From: a virus
IMG/VR virus record: IMGVR_UViG_3300032342_000041
Location: 1-30,049 of that record
Strand: one strand, 5' to 3'
Length of the DNA: 30,049 nt
In this document: positions 21,913 to 30,049 of the stretch, piece by piece
Layout of the letters: each line of letters opens with the position of its first letter
Numbering within the stretch: position 1 is the stretch's first letter
The notes under the pieces: model-generated
Told to the model about the DNA's origin: nothing
Databases searched by the model: none
Seen by the model: only the letters and a program-made list of their open reading frames with translations
Position numbers and translations under genes: made by a program

Positions 21913-24191
21913 TATGCAGCCCCCGCACTCGCATACTCAGCGGTTATAGTAATAACATCACGAACCCATACCTCATTCCATCTACAACTAATATCCCTTA
22001 TCTGTCCAGTTCCAGTAGTTAACTGCGATATACCATTTTCTGTTATGTCTGTAATATATGCGTGGTCTACTCCAGGAACGGCTTCTATAAGTTCATATAT
22101 CTTTGAGATATAGAACGAATCCCCAAAATTATTAAGTAATCCAGACGTATAAATATTCAAATAACCGGACACCTGGTTCTTAACAGTTGTCAAATTATAT
22201 GCTGGATCTACATAGAGATTCAATGTGATACCGACCTCTTTTAATAGGCCGTCAACAACAGTTATTTGGTCTGTCAAAACTTTAAACCTATTTATAAAGT
22301 TATTCAAAGCCCCCTTTAACGCACTTGAAGCTTGTGTAAGAAGGTTATTTGGTCCTTGAGCTAATACGTAGATATCAACATAATTAGCTGCCATAGGATA
22401 GGCCCTGCCTAACCCATTCCCAGCAACAGAATAGTCGATTCCTATTGTCGCATACGAGTTATCTATTACGTCTAAGACCTCTAACGCAGCGTTGGGAGTG
22501 TGGTAGTTCAAACCGATAGCAAACTTATATCCATCATAAGCTACCGCAGACTGCCCTGTTGAAAACCCTAAATCAATATAAGCATTATCAACAGAAGCCC
22601 CTATATTAAATACGCTCGTTCCTGTGAACGATAATACATATATAAGTTCTAAATATCCGTCTCTATTTATTACTGCTCTAAACTTTGTGATGTCTACTTG
22701 GCTATTTATATCATCTCTTATGTTTGCCATTGTTTGTGTCGGACCTAATGTCAGGGCTACCGGATAAGAGGAAAGACCATACATAAATGACATTTTATTA
22801 TTAGCTGCTGTTATGTTCATAGTAGCCGTATTTTTAGTCCCCACTATCTTATAGATAGGAGACGGATAGGTAAAAGCAGCGAAATCAACTTGCGAAGGGT
22901 CTACATACATTGCTGTAACTTTGGTATTGAAATCGTCAACAAGTTGTTCAACAGTAACTCCGGTTCCGATATTAAGGGAAATAGTTCTATTCATATCGTC
23001 TATTCTGACCTTAATCTGGCTGTTTGTAAGAGTTATATCATAAGGACCTGAGTTCCTACTATAAGCAGCTAGGTATGGTCTTATGGTTGATAAAGCTTTA
23101 GATATACTGCCGTTAGTTCCATCTTTATACCCAACAGCATAAACAGTATAGTCCTCACCAGTAACCGTCCTTAACTGGGCCGCAAAGTTCTTTGGAGCTA
23201 TCTTTCTTGAGAACTCTAAGTCCTCATCGTTTTTACCACCAGTCGTAGCTGTATAATTATAGAACTGGAATGTTGCCGGTAAAGCTCCATTTACAGAAAT
23301 AGTCTGTATAGTATTCATAACACCTAAGGATATATTTCCGACATCTCCGCCACCTACTCTGTAAGTTATATCAACCAAACCGCTTGCCGGTGGAATAGCC
23401 CCAAAAACACCATCACCGAATATAACCTGATACAAGTCGGCATCAGTTCTTCTAACCTCAAACGTATTTGTCGGACCGTTCTCATATGCAAAATTCTGCG
23501 TCACTCTCCACGTTATACCATTGACTTTTATCCGTATATCATCACCAATGATATTGTTATCACCTAAAGTGATAATAAAATTAGGAGATACAGAATTAGG
23601 AAGCTGTATGCTTTGGTTAACAGTTCTTCCTTCTATGACAGTTGCTGTAATAGAATCTCCAACCACAGAACCAGCTGGGAATATAACCGAAGAGTCTAAA
23701 TCAGAGGGAGACTTAAATACTTCATATGTTAAAGGATTACCTGCGTTATCAACTACGTTGACTTGATATCTATTTAATCTTGTAGAGATAACTATATCTT
23801 GATTAGTAGCCCCACCTATGAATAAAGCATTATCCGCGTCTTGTAAAGTTATACGAACATCTCCAACAGCCGGAGCAGACCCAGATGGGAAATATCCTAT
23901 GTAAGATAAGAGTAGTCTGATAGCTCTATTAGTAGCTGCGGTAGGTAAATATGATTCGTTCGCTAAGAAATCAGCCCTAAGGGCCAACGTATCGTTTATC
24001 CAAGAAAGTATATCCAAAAGCATTACACCGGCATTAGATTCAAAGAAGTCATTTTGGACCGAAGGATAGTTTGAAACGATATAATTGATAATGCCTTGCT
24101 TAATCGAGTCATAGTCAAGCTGCGTATATTTGACCTTCTCTAAGCTTGGAAGGTTGTTTATGTTTCCAGTTTCTATAGGTGTTAAAGCCAT
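21912..24191 (-). CDS. baseplate J-like wedge protein (T4 gp6/P2 J family)
   Basis: The 759-aa protein has the N-terminal signature of baseplate J-like proteins: LDYDSIKQGIINYI, DFFESNAGVMLLDILSWINDTLALRADFLANESYLPTAA, then IGYFPSGSAPA. The central part includes FGDGVFGAIPPASGLVDITYRVGGG, a hallmark of this family, and the C-terminus has the ferredoxin-like helix pattern (LLKEVGITLNLYVD) near residue 660. It is larger than P2 J (about 300 aa), close to T4 gp6 (660 aa). It forms the wedge ring around the baseplate hub. Flanked by gp25-like and gpI-like genes as expected. Confident. Confidence 0.9.
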   Translation of the reverse strand: MALTPIETGNINNLPSLEKVKYTQLDYDSIKQGIINYIVSNYPSVQNDFFESNAGVMLLDILSWINDTLALRADFLANESYLPTAATNRAIRLLLSYIGYFPSGSAPAVGDVRITLQDADNALFIGGATNQDIVISTRLNRYQVNVVDNAGNPLTYEVFKSPSDLDSSVIFPAGSVVGDSITATVIEGRTVNQSIQLPNSVSPNFIITLGDNNIIGDDIRIKVNGITWRVTQNFAYENGPTNTFEVRRTDADLYQVIFGDGVFGAIPPASGLVDITYRVGGGDVGNISLGVMNTIQTISVNGALPATFQFYNYTATTGGKNDEDLEFSRKIAPKNFAAQLRTVTGEDYTVYAVGYKDGTNGSISKALSTIRPYLAAYSRNSGPYDITLTNSQIKVRIDDMNRTISLNIGTGVTVEQLVDDFNTKVTAMYVDPSQVDFAAFTYPSPIYKIVGTKNTATMNITAANNKMSFMYGLSSYPVALTLGPTQTMANIRDDINSQVDITKFRAVINRDGYLELIYVLSFTGTSVFNIGASVDNAYIDLGFSTGQSAVAYDGYKFAIGLNYHTPNAALEVLDVIDNSYATIGIDYSVAGNGLGRAYPMAANYVDIYVLAQGPNNLLTQASSALKGALNNFINRFKVLTDQITVVDGLLKEVGITLNLYVDPAYNLTTVKNQVSGYLNIYTSGLLNNFGDSFYISKIYELIEAVPGVDHAYITDITENGISQLTTGTGQIRDISCRWNEVWVRDVITITAEYASAGAA

Positions 24192-24215
24192 TGTTATTCT
24201 CCTTTCCTTTTACTT

Positions 24216-24602
24216 TTAAATAGTCTGTTGCTCTGTTATTTCTAACACGCCGGTTTCACCACCAACGTCCTTAAGTCTATATAATATACGTATGTTCATT
24301 TGGTTACCCACCTGCTTGAACTGTATATCCATAACATCAGCAAGAGGCTCATACTTGTTAACCTGCTGTATAATCTTTTCACGTATTACCGTAGCAAGTT
24401 GGGCGTCATTCATCTCAAAAAGGTATCTGCGTAGACCTACACCGAAGTCAGGCAAATGAACACGTTCTCCCGGATTTGTGAGAAGAATTGCCTTCATATT
24501 CTCTTTTACGAGTTTCTTATCGGCTGATGTTGAGAAGAATCCGTTAATGCTCTTACCAAAGTTCAAACCTATCCCATAATATTTATTCTTCAATGTGGCC
24601 AT
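24216..24602 (-). CDS. baseplate wedge protein, gp25/W-like (GPW/gp25 family)
   Basis: A 128-aa protein with the typical gp25 signature LLTNPGERVHLPDFGVGLRRYLFE at about residues 40-63, including the E-R and FG-GL elements, followed by a helix (ATVIREKIIQQVNKYEPL) and a beta sheet with IQFKQVGNQMNIRILYRL. T4 gp25 is 132 aa. It sits directly upstream of the J-like gene, in the usual 25-6 order, and forms part of the wedge that fixes the sheath to the baseplate. It was once thought to be a lysozyme; no lysozyme site is present. Confidence 0.92.
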   Translation of the reverse strand: MATLKNKYYGIGLNFGKSINGFFSTSADKKLVKENMKAILLTNPGERVHLPDFGVGLRRYLFEMNDAQLATVIREKIIQQVNKYEPLADVMDIQFKQVGNQMNIRILYRLKDVGGETGVLEITEQQTI

Positions 24603-24631
24603 TTTTATATCCTATACCATATATTTAGTTT

Positions 24632-24919
24632 TTACTTGACGGTTGTATTCAAACAAGCGGTAATCATTGTAGCCCCGCATCCTGCCTTGGACCCTATGGT
24701 TACTATTGTTTTACCCTCTATCCAGCAATTATGCCCTGGAACGTATACTATTGGAGTGACTCCGTGGCCTGGAATTGGACACGAATGTAAGGTTGTAGGC
24801 TTAACACATACCAGCTGATGATTACATCTTACGAACGTTTGTGTTGTGTATATTAGGTGTCCGCCGTGGTCAGACAGGTCCCCTATCTTACATATTCCCG
24901 CTGGTACTGGTAGTGGCAT
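24632..24919 (-). CDS. PAAR-repeat spike tip protein
   Basis: The 95-aa protein has the PAAR fold: glycine-rich turns (GHLIYTTQTF, PIPGHGVTPIVYVPGHN) and the closing IEGKTIVTIGSKAGCGA at about residues 66-83. Histidines and cysteines (H18/H21 region and C near the tip) would bind the metal ion that sharpens the tip. It caps the gp5/VgrG-type spike encoded nearby and pierces the host envelope. It is encoded two genes away from the spike. Confident. Confidence 0.88.
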   Translation of the reverse strand: MPLPVPAGICKIGDLSDHGGHLIYTTQTFVRCNHQLVCVKPTTLHSCPIPGHGVTPIVYVPGHNCWIEGKTIVTIGSKAGCGATMITACLNTTVK

Positions 24920-24940
24920 TTTTATCCCTCCGATACTCTT

Positions 24941-25744
24941 TTATATATCTTCCCCGGTTACGAATACTCTCAGTTGTTTTAAAAGTTCTCTGGCCCTACT
25001 AACAACATCTAAAATACCTTCCGGATCTTCTGGTATTATCTCTTTTCCTATCTGCCTCATTTCTTTATACAAATCAGTAAGATATTCAGGAGGGTCTTCG
25101 TCATCACGGGTAAATTCCTCATACATATTATAAAAATTTGAAGCTATATCTAACCATTCTTGTTTTGATTTCTCTACACTAGATTCAAATCGTTTCTGTC
25201 TTTTATTTACTTCACCTTTCTTTGCGGGCTTAAATATATCCTCGTTTACAGGGTCTAAAAAATTAAAACTGAGTATTCCTGCTGACCCATCAGGAAATTC
25301 TACTGTCGCATATGGTTCGTTAGGAGTAAGGGCAATAATCTTACCAATAGTGCCTTTATTTATAAGCTTAGTTAAAATCTTTTGGGTGGTTCCGTCGGTG
25401 TCGGTTTCATAGTCATAGAACCCCTCATCAAACTTTAGTTTTACCGTTGTTCCTATTGGAAACTTACCGGTAAACTCTTTATTACGATTTTCTATTTCTT
25501 CCGGTTCAGCGGGTTCAAATATATCTTTCTCGTTAAGACCGGCCATCATAGTATTGATAACAGCCTTCTCTTCGTTCTCTGAATGATTCTTGAAGTATTC
25601 AACCTGCCGTAGTCTTTTAACTGCTCCGGCTTTAGTATCGGAGGTGCCGAGGTTCTTTCCTTTATGTGATTGAACCTGCCACTTGCTACCTACCTTTTTA
25701 ATGACTTCATCCAATACCTTCTCAAACCTAATCTTCAAGCTCAT
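24941..25744 (-). CDS. hypothetical protein with two DIFKPA motifs and WQVQSHKGKNLGT domain, 267 aa
   Basis: The N-terminal 55 residues match a small motif common in phage proteins: KWQVQSHKGKNLGTSDTKA followed by KRLRQVEYFK. Residues 95-165 look like a beta-barrel (TTVKLKFDEGFYDYE, GTIGKIIALTPNEPYATVEFPDG). Two copies of the repeated peptide are present: DIFEPAEPEEIENR at 74-87 and DIFKPAKKGEVNKR at 169-182. The C-terminal 70 residues are helical. Neighbouring genes share the motif and belong to the spike/PAAR cluster. Function unknown; an internal virion or adaptor role is a guess. Confidence 0.78.
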   Translation of the reverse strand: MSLKIRFEKVLDEVIKKVGSKWQVQSHKGKNLGTSDTKAGAVKRLRQVEYFKNHSENEEKAVINTMMAGLNEKDIFEPAEPEEIENRNKEFTGKFPIGTTVKLKFDEGFYDYETDTDGTTQKILTKLINKGTIGKIIALTPNEPYATVEFPDGSAGILSFNFLDPVNEDIFKPAKKGEVNKRQKRFESSVEKSKQEWLDIASNFYNMYEEFTRDDEDPPEYLTDLYKEMRQIGKEIIPEDPEGILDVVSRARELLKQLRVFVTGEDI

Positions 25745-25787
25745 CTTTCATATCCTCTGCCAATTCCATTATTTCCCAAGGGTCCAT
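25728..25787 (-). CDS. possible 19-aa coupled mini-gene
   Basis: A 19-codon frame, MDPWEIMELAEDMKDELED, begins with a TAATG overlap on the preceding gene's stop and overlaps the next gene's start by 17 bases. The GAGG in its middle serves as ribosome binding site for the next gene. It is amphipathic and acidic. It may be a true mini-gene or only a coupling leader; no independent evidence for translation. Confidence 0.3.
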   Translation of the reverse strand: MDPWEIMELAEDMKDELED

Positions 25788-26020
25788 TAATCAGTATCCT
25801 TTTGGACATTAATATCCATTATGTCACTATCAATCATCTTTGCTTGGCCGTCAGCCACCAAATCCTTAGCTTCACTTTCGTCTATAGCTTCTATCCTATA
25901 ATACTCGTCAACACTGACGGTTACAATGAACCTCTGTCTGGGGGCTTCTCTCTTCCGCTTATCTATCTCAGAAGGCCCGGCAGGTTTGAATATATCTTGT
26001 GTTTTATCGTATAGTCCCAT
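25787..26020 (-). CDS. small protein with N-terminal DIFKPA motif, 77 aa
   Basis: After a short leader (MGLYDKTQ) the motif DIFKPAGPSEIDKR spans residues 9-22, followed by a basic patch (KREAPRQR) and a small alpha/beta unit (FIVTVSVDEYYRIEAIDESEAKDLV). The gene sits between the spike gene and the 267-aa motif protein. Because the motif sits at the N-terminus and is followed by a folded unit, it could be a docking peptide joined to a small domain. Unknown function. Confidence 0.76.
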   Translation of the reverse strand: MGLYDKTQDIFKPAGPSEIDKRKREAPRQRFIVTVSVDEYYRIEAIDESEAKDLVADGQAKMIDSDIMDINVQKDTD

Positions 26021-26022
26021 AT

Positions 26023-27936
26023 TTACATACTCTCAAAGTTTATTATTGGAGCTTTAAGCAACAACTCTACACCGGCTTCTACGGTGGTCTTTAACGCGCC
26101 GCCTATCACTACATTCTGTGCGGCCGCTATATTAACGTTCTTATCAGTATATATAGTCACACTGCCTTTAACAGTTAGTGAATATGTTCCACCGATATTC
26201 GTTACCATATTCTTTTTAGCGTCTATATTCTTGTTCCCTTTGATAGTTTCTTTGGAATCCTTACCAATATGTTCTATCTTATCCGCTCCCACAACCTCAC
26301 GCATAGTCTTACCCGTAGTGGTAGTCTTATCGTTGTGTATGGTTTCGGTCATACTATCGTGAACTACAATATGCATACAATTCTTTGTAGTATCTATCCA
26401 GATATAATTATTGTTCTTATCCCTAATCAATATACATTCAGAATCTTTCTCATCTACTAAATGGACTATGGCTCCTTTCTTAGTTGTTAAACGAACTCCC
26501 CTGTTGTCTATGCCATTACCACCCACACTACCTTTAGGCCATTCAGCATATCCGGTATCGTCTATTTCTATCGCACTACCGCAAGGAGACTTCCAAATAT
26601 AATTTAAAGGTTCCGGAGAGAAGTTAGCATCCTCAACTGCCGAAGCCTTGTCCATACTTAAATAGCAAGAGTTAAGTTCTTCCTGGCCAGCCGTGTTCTC
26701 AGTAAGGTTCTGTCCGACCTCTTCTAATGTCCTGGCCGGAGTTTGGTTCCTGTATGGCAGGGGACACTGCGGGCCGAAAACATATTCAGAAGTACTACCG
26801 GGGTCGTCACTACTACCCAAAAGATAATCTACACTTCCGTTTGAAAAACCTTTTATCGCATCTGCTTCCGTTATGCTTCCTCCGGAAACTTTAGTCAGTA
26901 AGTTATTAACCTTAGTAACCTGGTCAATAGCTTTACTTACGCCTGTCATTGCGGTTACAGTACTTAACCCGTTCTGAACTCCTTTGTCTATGTAAGAAAA
27001 GGCAGCGTTGACTAATCCAGTAGGAGCGTTAGCACAAGCCATCTGAACTGCGGACCCCAGATTACCGGAAATCATATCAGATTTTAAAGATACTAAACCA
27101 TCGGATATAAGTTTAGGACAACCAGCAACAGCACTTTGCATAGGAGCTAATATACTGGATAGAGTGCTTGTAATATTTCCTATCGCACTATTGATAATAG
27201 TCTGCGCCGACTTACCGGCTGCTATGACAGGGAATATACTGGTCCAAGGAACATCAACATTACTTGCCACAGTGTCTATGATAGTAGTAAGAGCTGGACC
27301 TGCCACAGAGTCAACACTTAAACCAAAGTTTGACCCTATGTCAGATTGCCCCGGAATCTCCCCTATTTTGCCTTGTATCAGGGTTTCCATTGAACCTTTA
27401 GAGAAACCTGCTATACCGTCGTTGCATACCGAAGAAAGCTTCCCTAATGCTTGATTTGAGTAGTTTTCTTGTAGTTTTTCGGCATTATCGCATAGGGAAC
27501 CAGTGGTTAAAGCCCTAAACTTGCTACCGGCTGCCAAAGTCTTCTCTATCTCATTAGGAGACCCTACGGCAGGACTGGTCTTCTTTCTGCTCTGCCAAGC
27601 ACCTAGTATTATGGGGTTTTTGAGGTCTCCGTCTATAAATGTGACCATAACGTCCGAACCGATAGGAGGCATAGCAAAGAAACCGTAGTTCTCACCACCT
27701 CCAAACGGCATAAGCATAGGGGCAAAGAACACGTCCCTTGCCTTAACGTCCTTTTCGTGTATACCGGTAATGTTAATGCCTATGTTACCACTTCTATACG
27801 GGTCTTTTAATGTAACTACCTTGGCAGGAAAAATCTCGTATGTTTCCTGATATCTTTTACGGTTCAACGCAAGATCAATTTTAGTTCCTGCCCCGACCGT
27901 TGAGTCTATATTACCTAATCTCTGATACTGGTTCAT
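26023..27936 (-). CDS. gp5/VgrG-like central spike protein
   Basis: The 637-aa protein begins with an OB-fold seen in VgrG/gp5 (IFPAKVVTLKDPYRSGNIGINITGI, ENYGFFAMPPIGSDVMVTFIDGDLKNPIILGAW). Residues about 140-380 are an unusual helical, Ser/Ala/Gly-rich insertion (TIINSAIGNITSTLSSILAPMQS). From about 440 there is an end cap and a beta-helix needle with DNRGVRLTTKKGAIVHLVDEKDSE, repeated TVKGSVTIYTDKNVNIAAA elements and a final AGVELLLKAPIINFESM. No lysozyme domain is seen, unlike T4 gp5. It forms the needle that the PAAR protein caps. Confidence 0.9.
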   Translation of the reverse strand: MNQYQRLGNIDSTVGAGTKIDLALNRKRYQETYEIFPAKVVTLKDPYRSGNIGINITGIHEKDVKARDVFFAPMLMPFGGGENYGFFAMPPIGSDVMVTFIDGDLKNPIILGAWQSRKKTSPAVGSPNEIEKTLAAGSKFRALTTGSLCDNAEKLQENYSNQALGKLSSVCNDGIAGFSKGSMETLIQGKIGEIPGQSDIGSNFGLSVDSVAGPALTTIIDTVASNVDVPWTSIFPVIAAGKSAQTIINSAIGNITSTLSSILAPMQSAVAGCPKLISDGLVSLKSDMISGNLGSAVQMACANAPTGLVNAAFSYIDKGVQNGLSTVTAMTGVSKAIDQVTKVNNLLTKVSGGSITEADAIKGFSNGSVDYLLGSSDDPGSTSEYVFGPQCPLPYRNQTPARTLEEVGQNLTENTAGQEELNSCYLSMDKASAVEDANFSPEPLNYIWKSPCGSAIEIDDTGYAEWPKGSVGGNGIDNRGVRLTTKKGAIVHLVDEKDSECILIRDKNNNYIWIDTTKNCMHIVVHDSMTETIHNDKTTTTGKTMREVVGADKIEHIGKDSKETIKGNKNIDAKKNMVTNIGGTYSLTVKGSVTIYTDKNVNIAAAQNVVIGGALKTTVEAGVELLLKAPIINFESM

Positions 27937-27938
27937 TT

Positions 27939-29681
27939 TTATCTCCTATCCGCAGGCTCGTCCATAAACGGAAAACGCATTTGCATCGGATCTGTATTTG
28001 GATCCGGAGGGTCTTTAACTATCTCACCACCGGAATCATACCACCTTTCCATATCGTCAACCATCTGGTCAAAGTCACCACTTTCATATCCCATAGTGTT
28101 AGCGATCTCCTGCTTGGGGTCTCCGATGCTTAACACCCCCCAAAACGATTCAAAGTCTCCTTCCATAACCTTACTGTCCATTACCACATACTGGGCCTGC
28201 TCATAATTGAATACTACGTATGAGAAGTTACCCCCCCAGAAATAAGCGGGGTCCTCATTACCGGAATATCCTGAATACTCAATGAGAGCTCCCTTAATAC
28301 TCTTAATCCATTCCTCGGCTGTCTTTCCACTCTCGTTATATTCCTTTGTCATAGAGGGTATCTCTTCAAGATACTCCTTGGCAACCTCGTCTTCGTCATA
28401 GTTGATTATTACTTCTGCCCCGTGCTTTAACCAGATCTCACTACTCTCTTGCGGGTCGTGTTGGACTCCCTTTACAGCTCCATATCCTTTAGCTAATACT
28501 TCAGCAGGGTCTATGTGCTGTAAGAAAGGAAAGGGCCTACCAAGTTTCCACTGGTCGTATGCCCTGTTAGCCAGGTCTTTCTGGGTAGCGGGCTTAAAGA
28601 TATCCTCATATATTTTCTTGCTAAGACCTTCCATCAATCTCTTCTCACGCATAATAGGTTTAAGCACCAATTCCAACAGCCTCTTAGCCGGGTAGTCTAT
28701 CGTGAAGTCCCCCACTACTTCCTCACTTCTGGAATAGACATCACGCAATACCATAGTCTTTCCGTCCTCGTATACCCATACAGCGAAGGGAGTATGCTGG
28801 TCAGCCGGACGCTGCGGCTCTGTAATAAAGGCTTCTATAAAGAAATCCCCCTCCTCGATTATGTCGGAACGAATCTCTACCTTGGGGAATGCTTTCTTAA
28901 CCATATCAAGTAGTTCCTGGCCATACTTAATATAAGGACGGCTCATCAACTCTTCTTTACGCGATGCTACATCCTGCGAACTGGCTGGCTCAAAGATGTC
29001 TTCTGTAAGTTCCCAAGGACCCCAGTGCTTAGCTTTCAGCATAGTAATACCCATCTGTTCTGCCGTATACTTCTTCTCCACCTTAGCCCCCAACAGGCGC
29101 TCATACGCATCCCAAGGCAACTCTAAATCCATTACAGGGTCATAGACCATCACCATAGGATACTTGCCTACCTGGGTCTGTTTCTCTGTCCACGCGTGCT
29201 GTATAGTGTATCCGTCCTTACGGGTGATAGTACCGTGTACCAGTTTATAATCAGGGTGGTCCATTACATACCTGCCGGATAGGATATAGCACTGGCCGAG
29301 CTTCTTCTTATCTATGGCTTCCTGCAACTTAGGGAACCCCTTTTTCCTGGTCAACTTATCTATGAAGGCATATACGTCTTCCTTATCACCCTCAGACATA
29401 GGGATATCCCATACCTTATGGAGTCCCTTCTCACCCCCGCCGGCTACCCCACCACCAAGCAACACCTCTATAAAGTCGTCCCCTGTATGTATTACTATCG
29501 TCCTCTTACCCCGCTTCTTTAAATGCAGGAACCTCTCAGAGAACTTAACCAGTGACATATCAGGATACTTCTTAGGCAGGACTTCCTTCAGATCGTCCAA
29601 CAGGGCATTAGCTATACCGACCGTATAATCTTTGCGGCCCTGTATCTCCTTATCCCCGGCTGGCTTGAATATATCTTCCAT
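27939..29681 (-). CDS. three-motif protein with papain-like C-H-D domain, 580 aa
   Basis: The motif D-I-F-(K/E)-P-A occurs three times: MEDIFKPAGDKEIQGR at the N-terminus, DIFEPASSQDVASR at 228-241, and DIFKPATQKDLANR at 360-373. It splits the protein into three segments. Segment 1 (about 110-225) contains LGQCYILSGRYVM (C131), IQHAWTE (H162) and MVYDPV (D181), the order of a papain-like cysteine-protease or transglutaminase-type triad. Segments 2 and 3 show alpha/beta patterns without recognised motifs. It lies directly upstream of the spike gene. Catalysis is inferred from residue order only. Confidence 0.72.
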   Translation of the reverse strand: MEDIFKPAGDKEIQGRKDYTVGIANALLDDLKEVLPKKYPDMSLVKFSERFLHLKKRGKRTIVIHTGDDFIEVLLGGGVAGGGEKGLHKVWDIPMSEGDKEDVYAFIDKLTRKKGFPKLQEAIDKKKLGQCYILSGRYVMDHPDYKLVHGTITRKDGYTIQHAWTEKQTQVGKYPMVMVYDPVMDLELPWDAYERLLGAKVEKKYTAEQMGITMLKAKHWGPWELTEDIFEPASSQDVASRKEELMSRPYIKYGQELLDMVKKAFPKVEIRSDIIEEGDFFIEAFITEPQRPADQHTPFAVWVYEDGKTMVLRDVYSRSEEVVGDFTIDYPAKRLLELVLKPIMREKRLMEGLSKKIYEDIFKPATQKDLANRAYDQWKLGRPFPFLQHIDPAEVLAKGYGAVKGVQHDPQESSEIWLKHGAEVIINYDEDEVAKEYLEEIPSMTKEYNESGKTAEEWIKSIKGALIEYSGYSGNEDPAYFWGGNFSYVVFNYEQAQYVVMDSKVMEGDFESFWGVLSIGDPKQEIANTMGYESGDFDQMVDDMERWYDSGGEIVKDPPDPNTDPMQMRFPFMDEPADRR

Positions 29682-29821
29682 TACTTACTCCCATATAAAC
29701 AATAAGACTTGTCGTTACTGGTTCTCCACTTATGTATCCATCTGAGGAATGGGACAAACCTCGGCCTGCATCCTGTCTTAATCCATAGTTTCCATACAAG
29801 GGAATGCAGTCGTTGTATCAT
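29681..29821 (-). CDS. small basic Trp-rich protein, 46 aa
   Basis: A 46-codon frame from the ATG at 29821, coupled at both ends by TAATG overlaps to its neighbours. It begins MIQRLHSLVWKLWIKTGCR and contains four tryptophans, two cysteines and many lysines/arginines. A longer version from 29866 would run inside the preceding gene. No family recognised. The overlaps support translation; no membrane helix is clear. Confidence 0.5.
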   Translation of the reverse strand: MIQRLHSLVWKLWIKTGCRPRFVPFLRWIHKWRTSNDKSYCLYGSK

Positions 29822-30049
29822 TAAGCTCCCCACTCCTGGGCAATATCTTCCCAGTACATATCCCAATACATTTCTTCCGGCATAGTAGTTCCCGGGTCGT
29901 TGCCGAACTGTTCGCTGTCGTAATCCTTAGGGTCGTAGTCAGGTGGGTTAAACACCGCCATATACCACGCCTGTCCTTCTTTGGTCAGTGATCCACGTAT
30001 CTGTATGTTAAACCCCTCAAGGTCATAACTCTCACCCTCTGTATTACCA
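29821..30049 (-). CDS. hypothetical protein, C-terminal part (cut by window edge)
   Basis: The last 75 codons of a gene that starts beyond the right edge. The visible part is acidic and rich in W, Y and M: YDLEGFNIQIRGSLTKEGQ, an AWYMAVFNPPDYDPKDYD segment, and an end with EEMYWDMYWEDIAQEW. It stops with TAATG shared with the next small gene. It carries no DIFKPA copy in the visible part. No family recognised. Confidence 0.7.
   Translation of the reverse strand, partial: GNTEGESYDLEGFNIQIRGSLTKEGQAWYMAVFNPPDYDPKDYDSEQFGNDPGTTMPEEMYWDMYWEDIAQEWGA

Larger units (their letters stand above)
25199..29675 (-). other. six dispersed copies of the DIFKPA...R peptide motif
   Basis: The motif D-I-F-(K/E)-P-A-x(3)-(E/D)-(I/V/L)-x(2)-R is encoded at 29634-29675, 28959-29000, 28563-28604, 25955-25996, 25484-25525 and 25199-25240, that is in three proteins. 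The first 14 residues of each copy are aligned without gaps (DIF-PA at 1-6 and R at 14). No copy was found outside this group in the window. Confidence 0.85.

Noticed and set aside
24216-24602. Lysozyme activity of the gp25-like protein
   Set aside because: The old family name suggests lysozyme, but the sequence has no such site and the family is now seen as structural.

Overview
The window is part of a large, tailed, contractile (myovirus-type) bacteriophage genome, AT-rich and densely packed, with many ATGA and TAATG stop/start overlaps. The evidence is a T4-style sliding clamp and clamp loader, a family A DNA polymerase carrying an N-terminal uracil-DNA-glycosylase domain, and a P2/T4-type baseplate set (gp25/W-like, gp6/J-like, gpI-like, PAAR tip, gp5/VgrG-like spike). 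The host cannot be named from the sequence. No tRNA, rRNA, CRISPR array, integrase or insertion sequence was seen.

Layout. (1) 1-1561, minus strand: the start of a DNA methyltransferase, an SbcD/gp47-like nuclease, a 56-aa protein and a small Nmad1-like protein. (2) 1562-1667: divergent control region with a perfect 14-bp palindrome flanked by two copies of one 10-mer. (3) 1668-7509, plus strand: replication block with clamp, clamp-loader large and small subunits, UDG-PolA fusion and an Rnl2-like RNA ligase. (4) 7522-11809, plus strand: accessory block with a small membrane protein, an SPFH/prohibitin-like protein, a 38-aa four-cysteine microprotein, a prepilin-like protein, zinc-finger-like proteins, two tiny membrane peptides, and two non-coding or partly non-coding stretches with nested inverted repeats. 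(5) 11790-13663, minus strand: a protein resembling the CRISPR-associated Csx15 family, a free-standing GIY-YIG/NUMOD3 homing endonuclease and unknowns. (6) 13660-30049, minus strand: virion module with fibre-like proteins, a 1266-aa gpI-like protein with seven copies of a beta-rich module, J-like and gp25-like wedge proteins, PAAR tip, spike, and a group of proteins sharing a DIFKPA...R peptide motif. Two genes are cut by the window edges.

How it fits together: the clamp and loader tether the polymerase, while the SbcD-like nuclease, UDG domain, methyltransferase and Nmad1-like protein suggest repair, recombination or base modification. The minus-strand block builds the baseplate and spike. 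The points most worth attention are the six-copy DIFKPA motif in three proteins near the spike, the Csx15-like protein (possible counter-defence against type III CRISPR), the prepilin/SPFH/microprotein cluster and the structured regions around 8942-9044 and 9926-10053. All assignments come from reading motifs by eye; no database search was possible.
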